Shown piece by piece: positions 1-15,200 of a stretch of DNA of 64,000 nt (its first letter is position 1; the number at the start of each line of letters is the position of its first letter). Location: contig OV121084.1 in NCBI GenBank assembly GCA_921293015.1, positions 26,412,946 to 26,476,945 of the forward strand, written 5' to 3'. A model generated the notes under the pieces. That model was not told where the DNA came from. It was given only the letters and a program-made list of their open reading frames with translations, and made no database searches. Both the position numbers and the translations under genes were made by a program. This stretch comes from Phorcus lineatus. Taxonomy: Eukaryota; Mollusca; Gastropoda; Trochida; Trochidae.

Positions 1-174
1 CGCCACTGTCCATTTTTTTTATCATTTATCATGACTTTAACTCTTTTATTGTTACTATGCTGAATTGATAAGCATTAGGATTTTGAGTTTCTAAATCAAC
101 CACTTCTTCTCGATAAAATAACACCACTTATGAAGTTCAACATATTTGACACCAACAACATACTCTGTGTCCCT
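1..174 (-). mobile_element. TTAA MITE, older copy, cut by the window edge
   Basis: This matches the 480-bp MITE family seen best at 23193-23671 and lies in the minus orientation. It shares the stretch reading towards the family terminus, ending in ACTCTGTGTCCCT followed by TTAA at 175-178. The other end lies beyond base 1. It has many substitutions relative to the young copies, so it is an old insertion. It sits in the PPP2R5 intron just downstream of the exon at 229-330. Confidence 0.8.
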
Positions 175-228
175 TTAAACTGTAAAAGAGGATGTTTATA
201 AGAATATTATTTATCATAAAACACAAAC

Positions 229-3200
229 CTGTAAATGAGGCCAAGATGCTTCAAGTGTTGGGTCATCTTCTTCCGGGTCAAAGTCAGGATTGTCATTTGG
301 TGGAAGAGTGCGAAAAATATTACATGCTATCTGAAAACACAAAACATAAACCAATTAATTTCATATCAACATCTGAAAACACAAAACATAAACCAATTAA
401 TTTCATAGCAGCAAAATGATTCCATCTCTGTAGTGTTTGTGACTACACCACGTTGTTTTATATCTAAGGTAGAGTAATAACTTACATTGCTATTTCAAAA
501 CAAAGAATTTCATAGCATCAGAACTGGTTCAGGAAGAAAGATAATGCCAATAATTCATACATTGATGTGTTCGGCTAAATATTGTCTTATGTTTCTGAAC
601 GGGAATCACTCATTCTAAATCTTTCATGTAGGAGCTAGGTATGAGGTAAAGTCCTTTTGACTATCACTGTATAGTGTCTTCAGTTAAACCAATTTGGACA
701 GAGAGGAAAATCACAGTGTTTCTATGTCCAGGTCACACACTAAATATATCACGTAAGGCATCCCTACGAGAGTTGTTTATATGAAAACCCTTTTTCATCT
801 TGACAAGATGGTAATTAAATCCAAGATCCATGATGAATTGAGTTATCAGCCTCTTTTGGAACACAGGAAATAGGTGTGTAACAAGTTTAGGACATGTCCT
901 TCTCATGTCATTTTCTCGTAATCTTTAAGCAAGCCATTACTTTCTCTCTCAAACATTTACTGTACCTGAAATACTGACCTTAGTTGATGTCCTATATTCT
1001 ACCAAAGGAACTTTGCTCACATGTGATCACAAAACATTTGCTCATATTTAGCATCTTGCAATGTAAGCTACAGAAAAATTGAGAAAAATCATAGCTGAGA
1101 ATGGTTCTAGAATAACATCGCGTGCAAGGTCTGTGATCTGTTACTGTGCTTTTGATGGTGCATCTTATAGTGCTTACATTTATAGACCAACAAAAAAAAA
1201 CAAAAAACTTTTCTGTGGCTGTTATGTTATCTAGAGCCTCACTGAGGAAAACAAAAAAAAAGTATTTGAATCAACTTGTAAACAAAGTGGAATACCATTC
1301 AAGATAACATAATTTAGAGAACATTGAGGATAGCATATTGTGTGAAGAATTTTCTTTCATCAATGCCTTGACATATCTCATAAAATAATGAGCAAGAGCA
1401 TGACGTTGATTTGATCATAAATGTCATAATCTATAATTCTACAAATTTCAAAAACGTAACCCATTCCACCAAAATGAAACTTCCACGAGAATAAATATAA
1501 ATAATGCCTTCTTTGATAAATTTTTTACCCATGTTAAAAAAAAGGTAATAAATTTACAAGCACTTGCCATTCACATGGCAATGTACCCAGTGCTAATAAC
1601 CAGGGATTGGGAAAGATAGGGGCCATGGTCCATTTTGCACATTGGATGAAAACGAGTTGCCCTTGAAATGTGGTCAATGTAACCATTATTGATTATTGAT
1701 CGGCGTAATCACCCAAAGAAGGCTCTCACCAAATTTTGAGAGCAAGGGTTCCAGAGATGTTCCCTTAACAAGGGTCAAGGTGTCATATTGAAATTGAGGT
1801 CAAGGTCACCATAATAATAAAGTATCTGGATAATCCCCTTATGTAGGCCCTAAACCAACTTGGAGACATTTGGCGCAACAATTAATGAGATATTGAATTT
1901 AAACAAGAATCCTGACTGACAGACCAAAATTTAGTCTATGAAAAATTTTAATAATTAAATGTTCCTTAATTCATAATATTTTTTTTATTTGGGCGTATTC
2001 AGTCAATCTAAACTTGCTGAATGTGGACCTAGACTGTATTAAAGGCTCCTTTATATATACAGTCATGAAGCAGGACTACTTGACTGATATCGTATGTTTG
2101 TTTATGCAGACTGCTAAATTCCGTCACCCAGAATATTTGTGGCAGCAGACAATAACATTATCTTGTCCACCAGTAATAATAAATTGAGACACATTTTTTA
2201 TCAAACTAAATTTTGATTTATCTCTAAAATAAACTTTTAGAGGCAGGTCCTATAGGTCCTTTTTAGGTTTTAAAACAACAGCGATTATTTCCCAAAAATA
2301 AAAGTGATCATTTGCTTCAAAATCAAATAGAAAAATGACCAAACTTTCCTCAACAACATTATCATCATCACTTGTAGGAGTGAAGGTAATCTTATTCTTA
2401 TTTGACCTTATCGACAATAAAAGGGAGAATATTGACTAAATGCCTGAAACACCTTATAACTCAGTTGCAATAAATGAGAGTGACTCGGAAGGAGACATTG
2501 CTCAAGGCCTCGCTTGTGACCACTCGTCAATCCAGGGAGAGGTTTGGCCCTGTCAACTCAACTCATATCTCTTGGACGGTTCGGCCCCGGGTGCGCATGA
2601 CCCTGATTGCTTCTGGTCTGTCAGCACTTTATCAATACCCAATCAGCAGAAAAGGGCCCACGTCTCTCACAGCGCATAATAAAGCTGGCAATTTCTTGTC
2701 TGGTGTCCGGTCTGCTAGGACTCCGAGAAAATCAATGTGATCCACAAAGTGTAATCTAGCTCAAGTCGGAAACCCCTGAGTGCCAAGATAACCTTCATAC
2801 TTCCATGTTGTCATACGTCTCCATGTGTTTTTCCCACACTAACATCACTTGCCATTCAAATGGATCTGCCATGTTACCATGAAATTGGACCCTTCTACGT
2901 CAATAAAAGCCTGGTAATGCCATGTGACAACAGTTGTACCAAAAACAGCGAAATAAAAAAAAAAAAAAACAGTTGTTTTTGCCATGGCAGTTTAATCTAA
3001 ATAAGATAAACTGAGCATAAACAAAATTATACACTTTTCAATGGAAATTTCATTTGATTGAATATGAATGGACTTGTTTGCCTATCATGAAAGCAAACCA
3101 TTTAAGCCCTGCACCAGGCAGAATTCATATTATGACTTGAATAATCCTGTTGTCATTGTCTGAATTTTTTCAATACAATTATGCTCTTTTTTTATGGCTT

Positions 3201-6200
3201 CAGTGTAGACAATGTGAATAAAACAGGTGAGGTGAGGTGAGGTGAGGTGAGGTGATATGGGGTTTTACGCCGTATTACACTTATATCAATGCTGCTAGTA
3301 TTACTGCAGAGAGAAAGCTGCAACCCCTTTGTGGCTATGCATTGCGATGAAACCTGCAGGCATTGGCTGGAATTAGCAGCCATTGGTTGTACTGCACTGA
3401 AATTCAGTGTAGCATTGCACCCAAACCTGTCTGCTTGTAGATCAATTCTCTACTGCAGAAAAAATTGCTGAGCCCCTGGCCAACCAAACCAAAGACCTCT
3501 TGATACGAAGCTTAACATTCTAACCACTGGACTTTACCACTCCGTGAATAGAAAAGGATGAATGACAGAAAGCCCTGATGTAAGCTTAGTATGTGTGTCA
3601 TGGAAAACCTGCAAACTGACAAAGGTTAGAACAATGTTCCCCCTCTAATATCTTGAATAACTGTATAATAAATAGTAACTATTACATAATCAATTGCAGT
3701 ATTCTAAAACCTTTCATAGAACAAAAGAGTACCTCATAGAATTTCAACAAATACAAGGAATTGTCTCTAAAAATTTGAAAAATGGTTTTATATATCACTG
3801 ACTAAAATTGGGCTGATTACACCCAAGTTTGGACAATACAACAATTACATTCAGCCTCAGTACTAAGCAGTAGTAAAACCAAGAAGGACATCTTTTCTAA
3901 AACTTCATGCTTGAACATAGAGGTGTCAATGTAACAAACTGACCAGACATTTCTAATTGAAGTATCTGTAGCTAAGGCCTACTCTTGGACAAGACATCAA
4001 TCCCTTCATTCCTTCACAGCATTGACAGTACCAACCTGCTTTCATCATGCCATATAACACTAAGCCATGTCTAGCCATAATGAGGCTTACAAGCCCTTTC
4101 AGTTGTCACTGTAGGTTACCAGTCTCCCCAGTAAAACCTATTTGTGTATTGGGAGTTTCTTATCCTGGCTCTAGGCAGCCTGATGACAGCCAGCCCAGAA
4201 GGAATAATGAAATACGGCAGTGGGGTAATTACTGCCTTCTGTAGCTGGCAGTCTCATTTGTGATGCTATTACAAACTTGCTTTTTACAAAACCATTCTCA
4301 GCAACAAAAATGTTTAGATCATTGAACTGAAGGAATGAATACATCACACAGGGAAGAAGCAAACCCACCTTATTTTGTAAGAATACCCAGCCAGGGTGTC
4401 ATATGACTCATGAGCCTCACAAAACGCTGTTGTTTTGTTTTCCTTCCAAAGTTAAGGAAGCTGTTATACAGAAATTTGCAAATTCTTTTGTAAAATTCAT
4501 GATAGATTTATGTATTTATGTATTTTTATTGTATTTATTTCTTTATTACCGATTCTATTTCATTAGGCTCCCTTAGAAAAAGGAAAAGCCAGAAAATGAC
4601 TAAATTCTCTTGCAATGGTCTGCTTCAGTAGATCAAGAACGTTTGTCTCACTGACCACAAAATACAGGAAATGATGTTGGCAAAAAGGTTCCTCAACAGA
4701 AGTGTAAAAAAGTATGAAAATAAAGATTCTTTATATGTTGCCCAACTATTATAGACTTTCATAATATACGTTTTCTGAATCCATTATATCAATGCGCAAT
4801 CATCAAAATATATTTTGTTCTGAGATCTTTGACGTTGAATATTCAATTGTCTGATGTGGGCTCCTATATTCCTCTACCAAAGTGAAATAATTATGGCTTA
4901 GATTATTGAAGTATGTATTGAGTACCAAGCTGCAGGCCACAGTTGGATTGTGATATTGTCTGTGTCCCTAGGGGACAACATCAGACAGACTTACAGATAT
5001 ACTATCAATCAGCTTCTTCTAGCAGGAACTCTGTAATTGATGGTGCTGGCTTATTACATATGGGAGAATTACAAGAAAAGCCTTTGCTACATAAGGTATC
5101 CCTATCAGTGGGATCTACAAAATGATTAGAACTTGATTAAGATGAATGTTTATTGATTCAGACTTTATATCTTCCATGTATAATTCAATGAAGACAATCT
5201 TGAAGGAAACCAAGACCATGTGATTTTGGTTTACTTGAACTGGATGCTGACAGTACAGTCCTACATCCACCGGATACATGCTATACATCCAGCAAAGCTT
5301 CCCTTAGAGTGAAATTGTTTGAAATGATGACACAACATTTAAAGTTAAACAAATGGCTTTAACTAAAATGTAATTACAATCACCAAATTATATTTCTTAC
5401 AAGGCATTCTTATCAAATAGGAGTCCTCAATGGAATTTTCATATATATATATATATATATAGAACATGGCATAATTTACAGGTGTTTTACTAAAATATGT
5501 TCAAATATTCAAAACATTTCATTTGCATTATTAGAAAGAGAACTTCCAATACTATTCCCTCAAATTCTGTACAATGTACTGATATGAAACATTTTCAATT
5601 TGCCACAATGTCGTCAATAACGATGTTTCACCAAGTTTCCCTAAGATATTTCAGATAGGATATTTCTTCAAATAACACAATAGGGAGTGGAAACAGTCAT
5701 TAAAGGTAAACCCAGATCAAATGAAACCCAGTCAGGAAAAGGGTGTTAAAAGTAATAGTTGACTCAGGAATGTACCTGTTGTCTCAACAACAATATGACA
5801 ACATAAATCATTGTTCTATGACATCAGAATACTTTAGCAAACAGTCAATAAAATTGGGCATCCAAAAGTGACATATGTTATAAAAATCTCTTCAAAGATG
5901 CTAAGTAACTCTCATAGTAGAAAGTAGCTCTCGTAACTGAAATGTCGTCACTGGTCACAGTGAAAATATAAAATATTGTCACTGTAGCTCAAAACAAAAT
6001 TTATTTCACTGATAAATCCCAGGACTTCATTGCTCATTTCATTGCTTGTTATTGCATTCACAACTAACTGCTACCAATATAGCCTCCCTAACACACTGAT
6101 CACTACCTATAAATAAATATCAACCTTTTTCACGTCATAAGATGAAATAAACTGGTATTTGGGAATTTGACAATCATCACTTTGTATTATATTTATCGCA

Positions 6201-9200
6201 TAATTCTAACGAAATATGTTATAAAAATTTCTTCAAAGTAGCTAAGTAACTCTCATAGTAGAGTGTAAAAGGTAACTGAAATGTCGTCAATGGTCACAGT
6301 GAAAATATAAAATATTGTCACTTTAGCTCAAAACAAAATTTATTTCACTGATAAATCCCAGGACTTCATTGCTCATTTCATTGCTTGTTATTGCACTCAC
6401 AACTGTCTTCTACCACTATAGCCTCTCTAACACACTGATCACTACCTGATTTCTTATGGGAATATTGTAATTAGAAGCAGCGCATGTGGAACATGAACTT
6501 AATACACGGATGTAACATTACAAGAGATAATCCAACTGCTCTCCTTTGATGCATATTTCATGTAACCCTCAACCATATGTCAGTACTGGATTGGTAAGTT
6601 CAGGAACCAGAGCAGACCATCGTCCAGGGACATTAGGTATTATCATCAGCTATGGGTTATTGATCAACGTGTCATTCTCGGAGATGTTATCTAAGGGTTG
6701 ATTTACTTAACAGAGATTTGCTAAAATTCACCATCAGAAACTACAGAGAATTTCACTTTAAAAATTAGTGAGTGAAACTGGATTGTTCTCTGGGGCTGAA
6801 ATTAATTAGTTTGTTGAATTAAAATTTCATATAATACCCTGTCAAAACTACATTGCACTGATTCAAAGCTAGAACTTCAGATTGTATACTTTGAGAATTT
6901 TGTGTGAATTTTGATTCTGTTCTATTGGAAAATAAGAAAGGAAAATTTCAAGAGAAAAGACAGTGACAGAGGTTAATTTTTGGATGCTTAAAAGCAACAG
7001 CTCTAAATAAATGATTAGACATGGATGCCCCACTTTGACCTTTTACTCTGTCTGCAATTATAACAATTCTACTTTAAGCTCCAAAGAGTTACATAAGAGT
7101 TCTATAAAAATATTGTTTTTGAGAATTTTTTTGCAGAGACTGAATATAAGACTTGCGGCAAAGAGTGGGCTGGCAGATAGGCACTTCATAAAGCAACCAT
7201 AATTAAACATGGGTAATGTCAAGCATTGATGGCCTTCACAATGTATTGATCAGCGCCTCTCAAGCAGCAATAGCAGGCCACTTCCCAACCGCCTCCAAAC
7301 AGGCTGGGGGCTTCATCAAGGAAGAATAATTGAGTGCAGACTGGATGCTAAGTAGTTGGCTCTTATAGCTCAAGGTGGTATTAGAGGCATACTTTCTCCG
7401 GACTTGGCAAATCAGCGCTAGAACAATGCTTGAGTTGCTGGGCCACGAACATCTCATCAAATAAAACACAACATTTTACATGTCAGGACCGACCTAATCA
7501 TTTGGAATGTGCTTTGGATGGATGCCCTGCGATGGATTTGTACTTTTATGTTATAGGGATGTAAGATGATGTAGCTAATTACTGATACACCATAATTTGG
7601 TTGTCACCAAGGAATAACCTGCTTATTTGATAACTTCAGAAAAGTTACGTCACTTTTATGCTTTTGCACATCAACAAATTGATCATAACCAAATTTAAAA
7701 ACTAATTTATGGCATTAAAAAAACATCAAAAGAGCTTGTATTTTGTTTCAAATCTTCAACAAAAAAGTTTCAATATCATTTCTGTCTCGTTATCTTTGTA
7801 TAAAAAATTGTGAAGCTATTTTCCTTATCCAGTATCACAAGGAAGTTACAGGTTGCATACTTCAATCATCCTAAACACTTACGGATATCAAGTTAACAGA
7901 GTGATAAGAGGGAATTGGCAGGATAAACAAAGGTATGTACATATTGAGAAGGAAGCTGCTAATACAGTTGGCCTGACTACCTGACAGTGTGAAAAGCTCT
8001 GCTGATGTCATCAACATGCTACTTGCAGTACTACTACTCATATGATACTCAGTTTTTTCAGCTGAGTCAAAAATACTAATTGATACAACAGCTTCCACAC
8101 TTAGCTACCTATAAATAGACTGGAATCTCCACACCCTGCAACTGTATGTAATGAACGGTCTACAGATGTAGGCAAGCAAACTGGTGTCAAATTTATTTTT
8201 ACACCACCTGCAGAGCTTGCAAGAGAGAAAGGGGAACTCACGAGCTATCTGCCGACTCCTCATTCCTGCTAGGCAGAACTACACAGATTCACAGGAAGCA
8301 TAGATGTTTCAGTCCGCTTGTGGGTAACGTGATGTGTAAACTGTACTAAATAATCTGTTGGCCAGCGGAGATCTCCCGACAAACTGCTAGCATTCTTAAC
8401 TACAGCTCAACCCCACCTATCACAACAATACAGCAATACCTACAAAATCATCAGTTAGCTGAATGTCAATGGCTTACAGAAAGGTTTCAAGCTGGGGTCT
8501 GGGAATGTGATAAATGTGATATGCTTATGGCGCATGCTTGTTTTACCCATCAGATAGTATGTCTAATACACTAATATCCCAGCACTTAAATAGAGAGAAG
8601 ACAAAACCATCTTGCCAACAGAAGTAACCTATATGTTAGAAGCAGTCGGTGATTGCAACCTCTGTTACCTAACTTATTAATCTCCCTTTTTCAGCACTAA
8701 ATAAAGGAAGGATTAAACCAACTTGCCAACTGAAGTAACTTACATGTAAGAAGCATTTGGTAATTGCAACCTCTGGTTTCTTACTTCTTATCCCCCTTTT
8801 CTCCTTAAGATAAAGGGAGGATCGAACCAACTTGGAACCACAGCCATACAGCAATAACCTTTATGACGAAAGCATTTGGTTAAGCCAACCTGCTTACTAA
8901 ATTCTTTTTATATCTATTCCAGGACTCAAGATTTTGCATCAAACATAGAGAGCATGAACCAAATTTTCCACTAGCTGCATTCCCCTATAGATGTAAGAAG
9001 CAGTCAGTAATAACATCCTATGTTCTCCTAACTTCTTTCTATCCAGGCACCTTGAAAGGACCAAACCGACTTACAAGATGCAATAAAACCCCATGTTAGA
9101 GGCAGTCAGTAATCGCAACTTCTGTGTCTATCTGTCTCGCTGTCTTTCTGTGTCTGTGCAAAGTGTAGGAGGAGAGAGGGTTATGCAGATCCGCCACATG

Positions 9201-12200
9201 CCATTCACCAGGCCAATGCAGCCAGCTCTGTTTAAAATAGCAACCTTGCTTTCTCATAAATTCTCCAGTTTCCTCTTCAACAGTGGTTATCAATGGTAGG
9301 ACTGAAGCTGCCTTGGCCAACACAAGTGATCAATGGAGGCAGGATTCTTATTTTAATATAATCAGTCCTTATTGGTAGCAGAGAAGATGAAGGTATACAA
9401 AATAAAGAATTTCTTACACTATTCCCATTCCCTGGCATTGGACAGTAATATCTTTGAACCACTTTAAACAAATGATAGGTGGTATGATTGTATAAATGAT
9501 ACCAATGGAAGCAGAAAATATCATTAAAGATTGGTTATCGGGTCAAGGAAAGTATTGAATGAATATGCAAATCATCTAAAATAATCATTGGTCAAAAAAA
9601 GCATAGGTGATCCAGATGAGCTAATAAAAATCAGAAAATATTACCTTATAATAATGGAAATCCATTGTTATTCAAAATAATCTTCATTTTTTTCAAGATC
9701 TAAGTCTATGAAAGATCTGAAAATGATAACTGAAGTACAACATAACTTGCTTGACAAACAACATTAGCACAATAGAGCTTGTATTAAGTAAAATGACAAC
9801 ACCCATATATACAAAGAAAGATGCAGAGAAAATCTATAGCTTGATATTCTCAGATAACCCTTACAGCGCAGTGTTTTCACTACCTCACCGCAACATGGCT
9901 TGTAGTTTCATAACAACTTAAACAAGGCCTTGAGGTACTCAAAAGAAACAACTAAAAAATTCAACTTTTCGGAAAAGATTCAAGATTTTAGCAATACAGC
10001 GATGAGAGAGCAATCAGACAGCAAGTATCAAACAAAAACTGTATTTTTTTTAAATGACCTTTTGATCTTCCTCCATACACTTTCAATGAGTCTTTTTGTC
10101 TATATAACATTCCCAATCATCTACGTCCAAAAAAAACACCCAACCCCTTTAACAAGTTTTGCGAATTTTGTGATCAAAGCTTTTCAAAAGTAACTTCATT
10201 AGCATAAATAAATGTTCTATCAAAATCAAGACATAAAGAATCATTGAGATAACAATAGTGTAATGTTTTTAGTAATAATTTACCAAAGGCAAGCCTTTGC
10301 CACACAGGCATATGCGAGGGAAACAGAAATATAATGCTTGATAAATATATCTAGTTTATTTCTGCAGACATGATATCCTACCTTATCCTAATATCATACC
10401 AAATGAATAAAAAATATACAGTGGGGTTTTTTTTCAAACCAATCCTACTTTGGAAAGACTTAAATGGATCATTTACTTAGCTAGATTAGCCACTGACAGT
10501 AAGTCAAAACAAAATAATCTGTACAACAAAGTTTTGACCATCATGCAAAAAGCTAGGAGTGATAGATATCACGGTAAAATCACAAGATGGGAGTTTTCAC
10601 TTGAAAGCTTTAATAACAACATTTTGCATTTGTTGTACGATTTTACAAAAATATTACCGGTATACGTTTCTCTCCTTGAAATATTTTAAATATAACATAT
10701 TCTATGGCATATCTCTAAATGTTTGTTATTGCCACCCCTGTAAAACAATAGGTTTGCCTGCGTAAACTAATATGGCGGGAAGTTAGACAACAACGTGAGT
10801 GATTTGCAACAGATATGTGTAAAAATTTCTGATTTGTAATACCTATATGAATTTAGATATACCATTAAACTGGAATCATACTTACACGTTTCGTAAGTAT
10901 TATAATTCACATTTTCACATATCTTTCTGAAATTTGTTATTTAATTTATATCCTTCAGTCGAGTATTCTATTCCTTGAACTTAGACTCCAGTCCCTACGG
11001 TACCTGACCCGTGACCGGGTACTCGAGTACCCCTCAGAGCCCTATGACTCATGATTTCATTTCTAATTTGGAACATGAACCACTGCAATATCTGAAGTGA
11101 AACACAAATCCTCTCCTCGTTAGAGGCAACAGAAGTTTTAACTGTTAAACACATAACAGATTTAAGAATAATGTCTATATAACACACTTTTAAACAAAAA
11201 CAACTCACACAACTCACACCAAGTTCAGCTGTACAATATTGAGACACAAGAACAAGATGCCAAACAAATTTTGATAGCAATGTGTGTACATAATCTCAGA
11301 TAAGTTTCAAAATATTTTATAATTGACCCCATATACATACACACTATATATCAAAGAAAATAATCAAAATCTACTTCAAAGCATTGGTTCAGAACCAGCG
11401 GGACAGTACATTTGGAATACAACATTACAGAGGAACTGTGATGTCAAAGCATTGATTATGACATAACATCAAAATGAATAAGCGATATTTTGCCATGGGG
11501 ATCCTATCAAAAAAAGGATCCCCATCATGACTGCCTTCATGTAATTAACTACAACATCAAGCTATCAGTTGCACAGGAACATAAGTTGCGAAGGGGAAAA
11601 GGCAACAAAAAAGTGACCCACACAGCAATATCTCTTCCCTTAGTGTCACAAATATTCATGAGTTACCTCCGAGTTTGCCAAAGTAGGTCAAGAACTTCCA
11701 TATAAGGAGAAAGAGGGAAGTCAACATGACCTCAGAATATCTCCTTAAAGAAAGTGCATGTAAATATAGAAGCAGCAACGCTGTGTTTACATCCTACTGT
11801 AGCTCCATTTCTTCTCAGCTAGTGAACATATGAGATTGCTTTATAAGTTGAAAAACACATCAGGAAACAGCACCATTTTCACATATTTTCAGTTGTGACA
11901 AATAGAGCATAAGGGAATGAATTCTTATGGATTCTACGACAACAAAGACTGATATTTGGCATATACGTTTATCTTGAAGAAGAGAAAGGACTCTAGACAC
12001 AACTTGCTTTCAAACCAAAACAAAAGTAAGTTCACTTATGTGAACTAAACAAAGACATGCTTTACAAAAGACCATCACCAAAGCACTAGCTTCATAATAA
12101 TAAACATTCATCGTATTAATCGTTGTCCTTTCAAGCCTTGATGGTAAGACTACCACAAAGCTGGTATGTCACGGATTCAAACACCTAATAGTAGTATACA

Positions 12201-15200
12201 AAGCTTTAAAAAAGATTCTGCCTAATATGATTTAAAAAATGATTAGCTTTTGAATTCAAAAGCCTTTCTTTGGAGAATGCTCAGGCACACCCTAAGAAAT
12301 CTCTTTTCTAAAAGAATGTCTGGGAAACTGTCTATGAAAGTTTACCCTGTAAAACAGGAGCCCAACATTTCAGCTGAGTGACTAGAGGTTCAAGGTCAGG
12401 ATTTGATATGAATGGGCAAACATTTGTACCAGTACAACTATGCTTGAGAGAAAATCTCAATACTTTTTCCATTCAATGTTATTTGAGTTTCTTCAAAGTG
12501 TTGATAAACTTGATGGATGTAATATAATTCTGTGTACAATTTCCGATGTCTCACATTTTGTATTTGAAATTAATAATGTACTTTCCTTTGCAATATGCCG
12601 CCTTAATGTTTAGGATGGTTGGTTCTTTAAATATCCATGTGATAAAGCACATTATGAGCAGCTACAGTTCACAACATTTAAAGATCGACTGAAATGACCC
12701 ATGGCAACTTTCGTGATTCATAAAATACGTATTCTAATTTGCCAGTAACTTGAGTTTAAATTTTCGAAATCGGCCTATAAACAACTTTAATACGGCTTTT
12801 TCTAATCACCAGCTAATTAGCACCAGTGAAGAGAACTAAACTGGCCCGTGGTCACTGAGGCGTGTCCAGCCGCGTGTCCTGCCACGTGACGTGCTAGGCG
12901 GAAGTATAACCTCCTTAATGAAAAAACAACAGGAAATCTCACATTGTAAACAACTGTTTAAACATATTTAAAGTCATCCAAGCAACTCAAACCTCTGATG
13001 AATTGATGTTAAATATATCTTTAATTATTTGTATTGTTCCAAGCGAAAGACAGTGTTTAAATGTGATGCTATGCGCACTATCCCATAGCATGTGTACATC
13101 AATTACGACGTCTGCCAAATGTTGTCACAACAATCAGACTGTTTTAAATAGTCTTATTTTTATGACACACAGGTGGCCGTTACATAATCCTATCGCATTC
13201 AATTTCCATTCTCGATTTAATGGTCTCTAATTATACCTTTTGAATTTTAACGCCTTGGACCGACCAAGCGGAATATATGTCCTGTCATAATGGCGTAATC
13301 TTGGCATTCGACTGCTACTTAGTTTATTGTCACGGCGTCCAGTCATTTTGAACAAATGAACTTGTAGAATATATATTCAACCAATAAACTAAGAGAAGGA
13401 GATTTGGCTCATGCACTTCTACAGACGATGACACACATTTAAAAAAAGTACATCGTGAATAACGGGTACCAACATTCTTTAAGATTACATAGGATGTTTC
13501 TAACGCTTGCGCCAGGTATGTTTTCATGTCATTGATTGTTAAATTCGAAGACAGAGATATTGCAACACTTTGTGAGATGTTATACTAGCTAACAATATAA
13601 TATACGTGAGTTAAATACAAACGAATCATCCACGAAATACTAAGTTCACATAAAGTGAAGTGAAACAAAATTATTTTTTCTACAGTAAACATTAAAAAAG
13701 TTTTTACATTCTCTCCCGTTTATTACAAAAACCTTCATTTTCTTCGAGACAATTTCGAACTTCATATCGGTAATAAATGTTGTAACACTACATGATATCC
13801 CATAGTAATTGATCTCTCACCGACCAAGTTCTTTACCTTTTTGATATAAACCCACCCAAGAAAACCGCGTCCAAGGATTGTCACAGTCCAATCAAAATGG
13901 ATTTGACGACTAAGAGGGAAAGTTGATATCATGAAGCAGTTACATATCATATTTTGGAATTCTTTCGGTCATGCTATTGTCTCTATTTTGCTGTTGAATT
14001 AGCTTAAAAATACAGAGAAAATCAAAGGGCTGGACTTTCAGCTGACGACAAGCACGTCACACACTGGGCGTGGCTTCGAGTCATGCTTCGGTGATTTTGT
14101 CTAAGCGTTCGCCAGGCTCATTAGGCGGTTATCCAAAACAGGGGTATAAAAGGTCTCCTAGTGGTCAAATTAAAGCATATATTTTCTCATTTTTTGGCTC
14201 TATTGATTCTTATAAGTGAAGCGACTACAGATAATAATTTGTAATTATCACAATTATGCGTTACGTCTCCTCTTTAAGGAAAAAAGGATAAAAAAGATTT
14301 AGGTGTGCAAGAAATTATCAATCATGTCAAATCTGATTTCTTGTCTAACACTCATGCTGTTTCAGTGAAGACATCAATTCCTTTAGTTCAAGTATGCGGA
14401 AGGTGAGAGTGCCCCCGTTGTCTCATAAAGTAAGTCATTGATGAGGGATTACTCCTTGGTTAAGCAGAGACAGACAGTAGAAGAAAAAGGACTTCAGTCT
14501 TGATCAATCCCCAACAGCAAACCCTTTTATCAATATAACACAAAACCATGTCGCTGATCTTATATTATTGTTCTGTTGCAAACATTGTCTGGGAATAATT
14601 ATAGTTTTGTAGGATATGTGATAATATCAAAACCTATTTTTCGTTAAAGATTATGTGCTTTTGTAACCTGTGTATTTGCAATTTTGTTGTCACGCTTGAA
14701 GGAGCTTTAAGTATATTTACAATTGTTTGAAAGAAATTTATCTTGTGCAATGTGCAAATATTCTGCATGTTGCAGACAATCATCAAAAAAACATAAATGA
14801 ATGAATTTCTACACTACAAGGTTTTAAAGCTTGAAAACTTTAAACAAAATTGTCACACATCATCAATTGTGAAAGGATAAACAAATTTTCTCACAAACAC
14901 AAATGTATCTCTGAAAACAACCTGCCAAGAATTAAAAGTTTTGACAACATAAACATTTGATCAAACCCAACTTGACAAACTGAAACTGTTTTACGATAGG
15001 AAAATAAAGAGATGATTTAAAGGTAAAATAGTTGCTACTTGGGGAAAATAGAATACACTCAACCATCATGTGTTTTGCAGTTTTGGTCAGTTTTAATCAA
15101 AGCACTTTTTCTTACAATATTTTCACAAAAAGAGTAGGATTTCTTGTACCCTTAACAACGGTTTAATGCCAAAAGCCTGATGATAAAGGTTAACAAAACA

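Noticed and set aside
11490..11705. 71-codon plus-strand ORF in PPP2R5 intron
   Set aside because: No conserved motif, and its composition matches the surrounding intron.
14130..14180. TATA-box promoter of a hidden gene
   Set aside because: A TATAAAA with some GC-rich sequence upstream is present near 14146, but no recognisable exon, snRNA or ORF follows.
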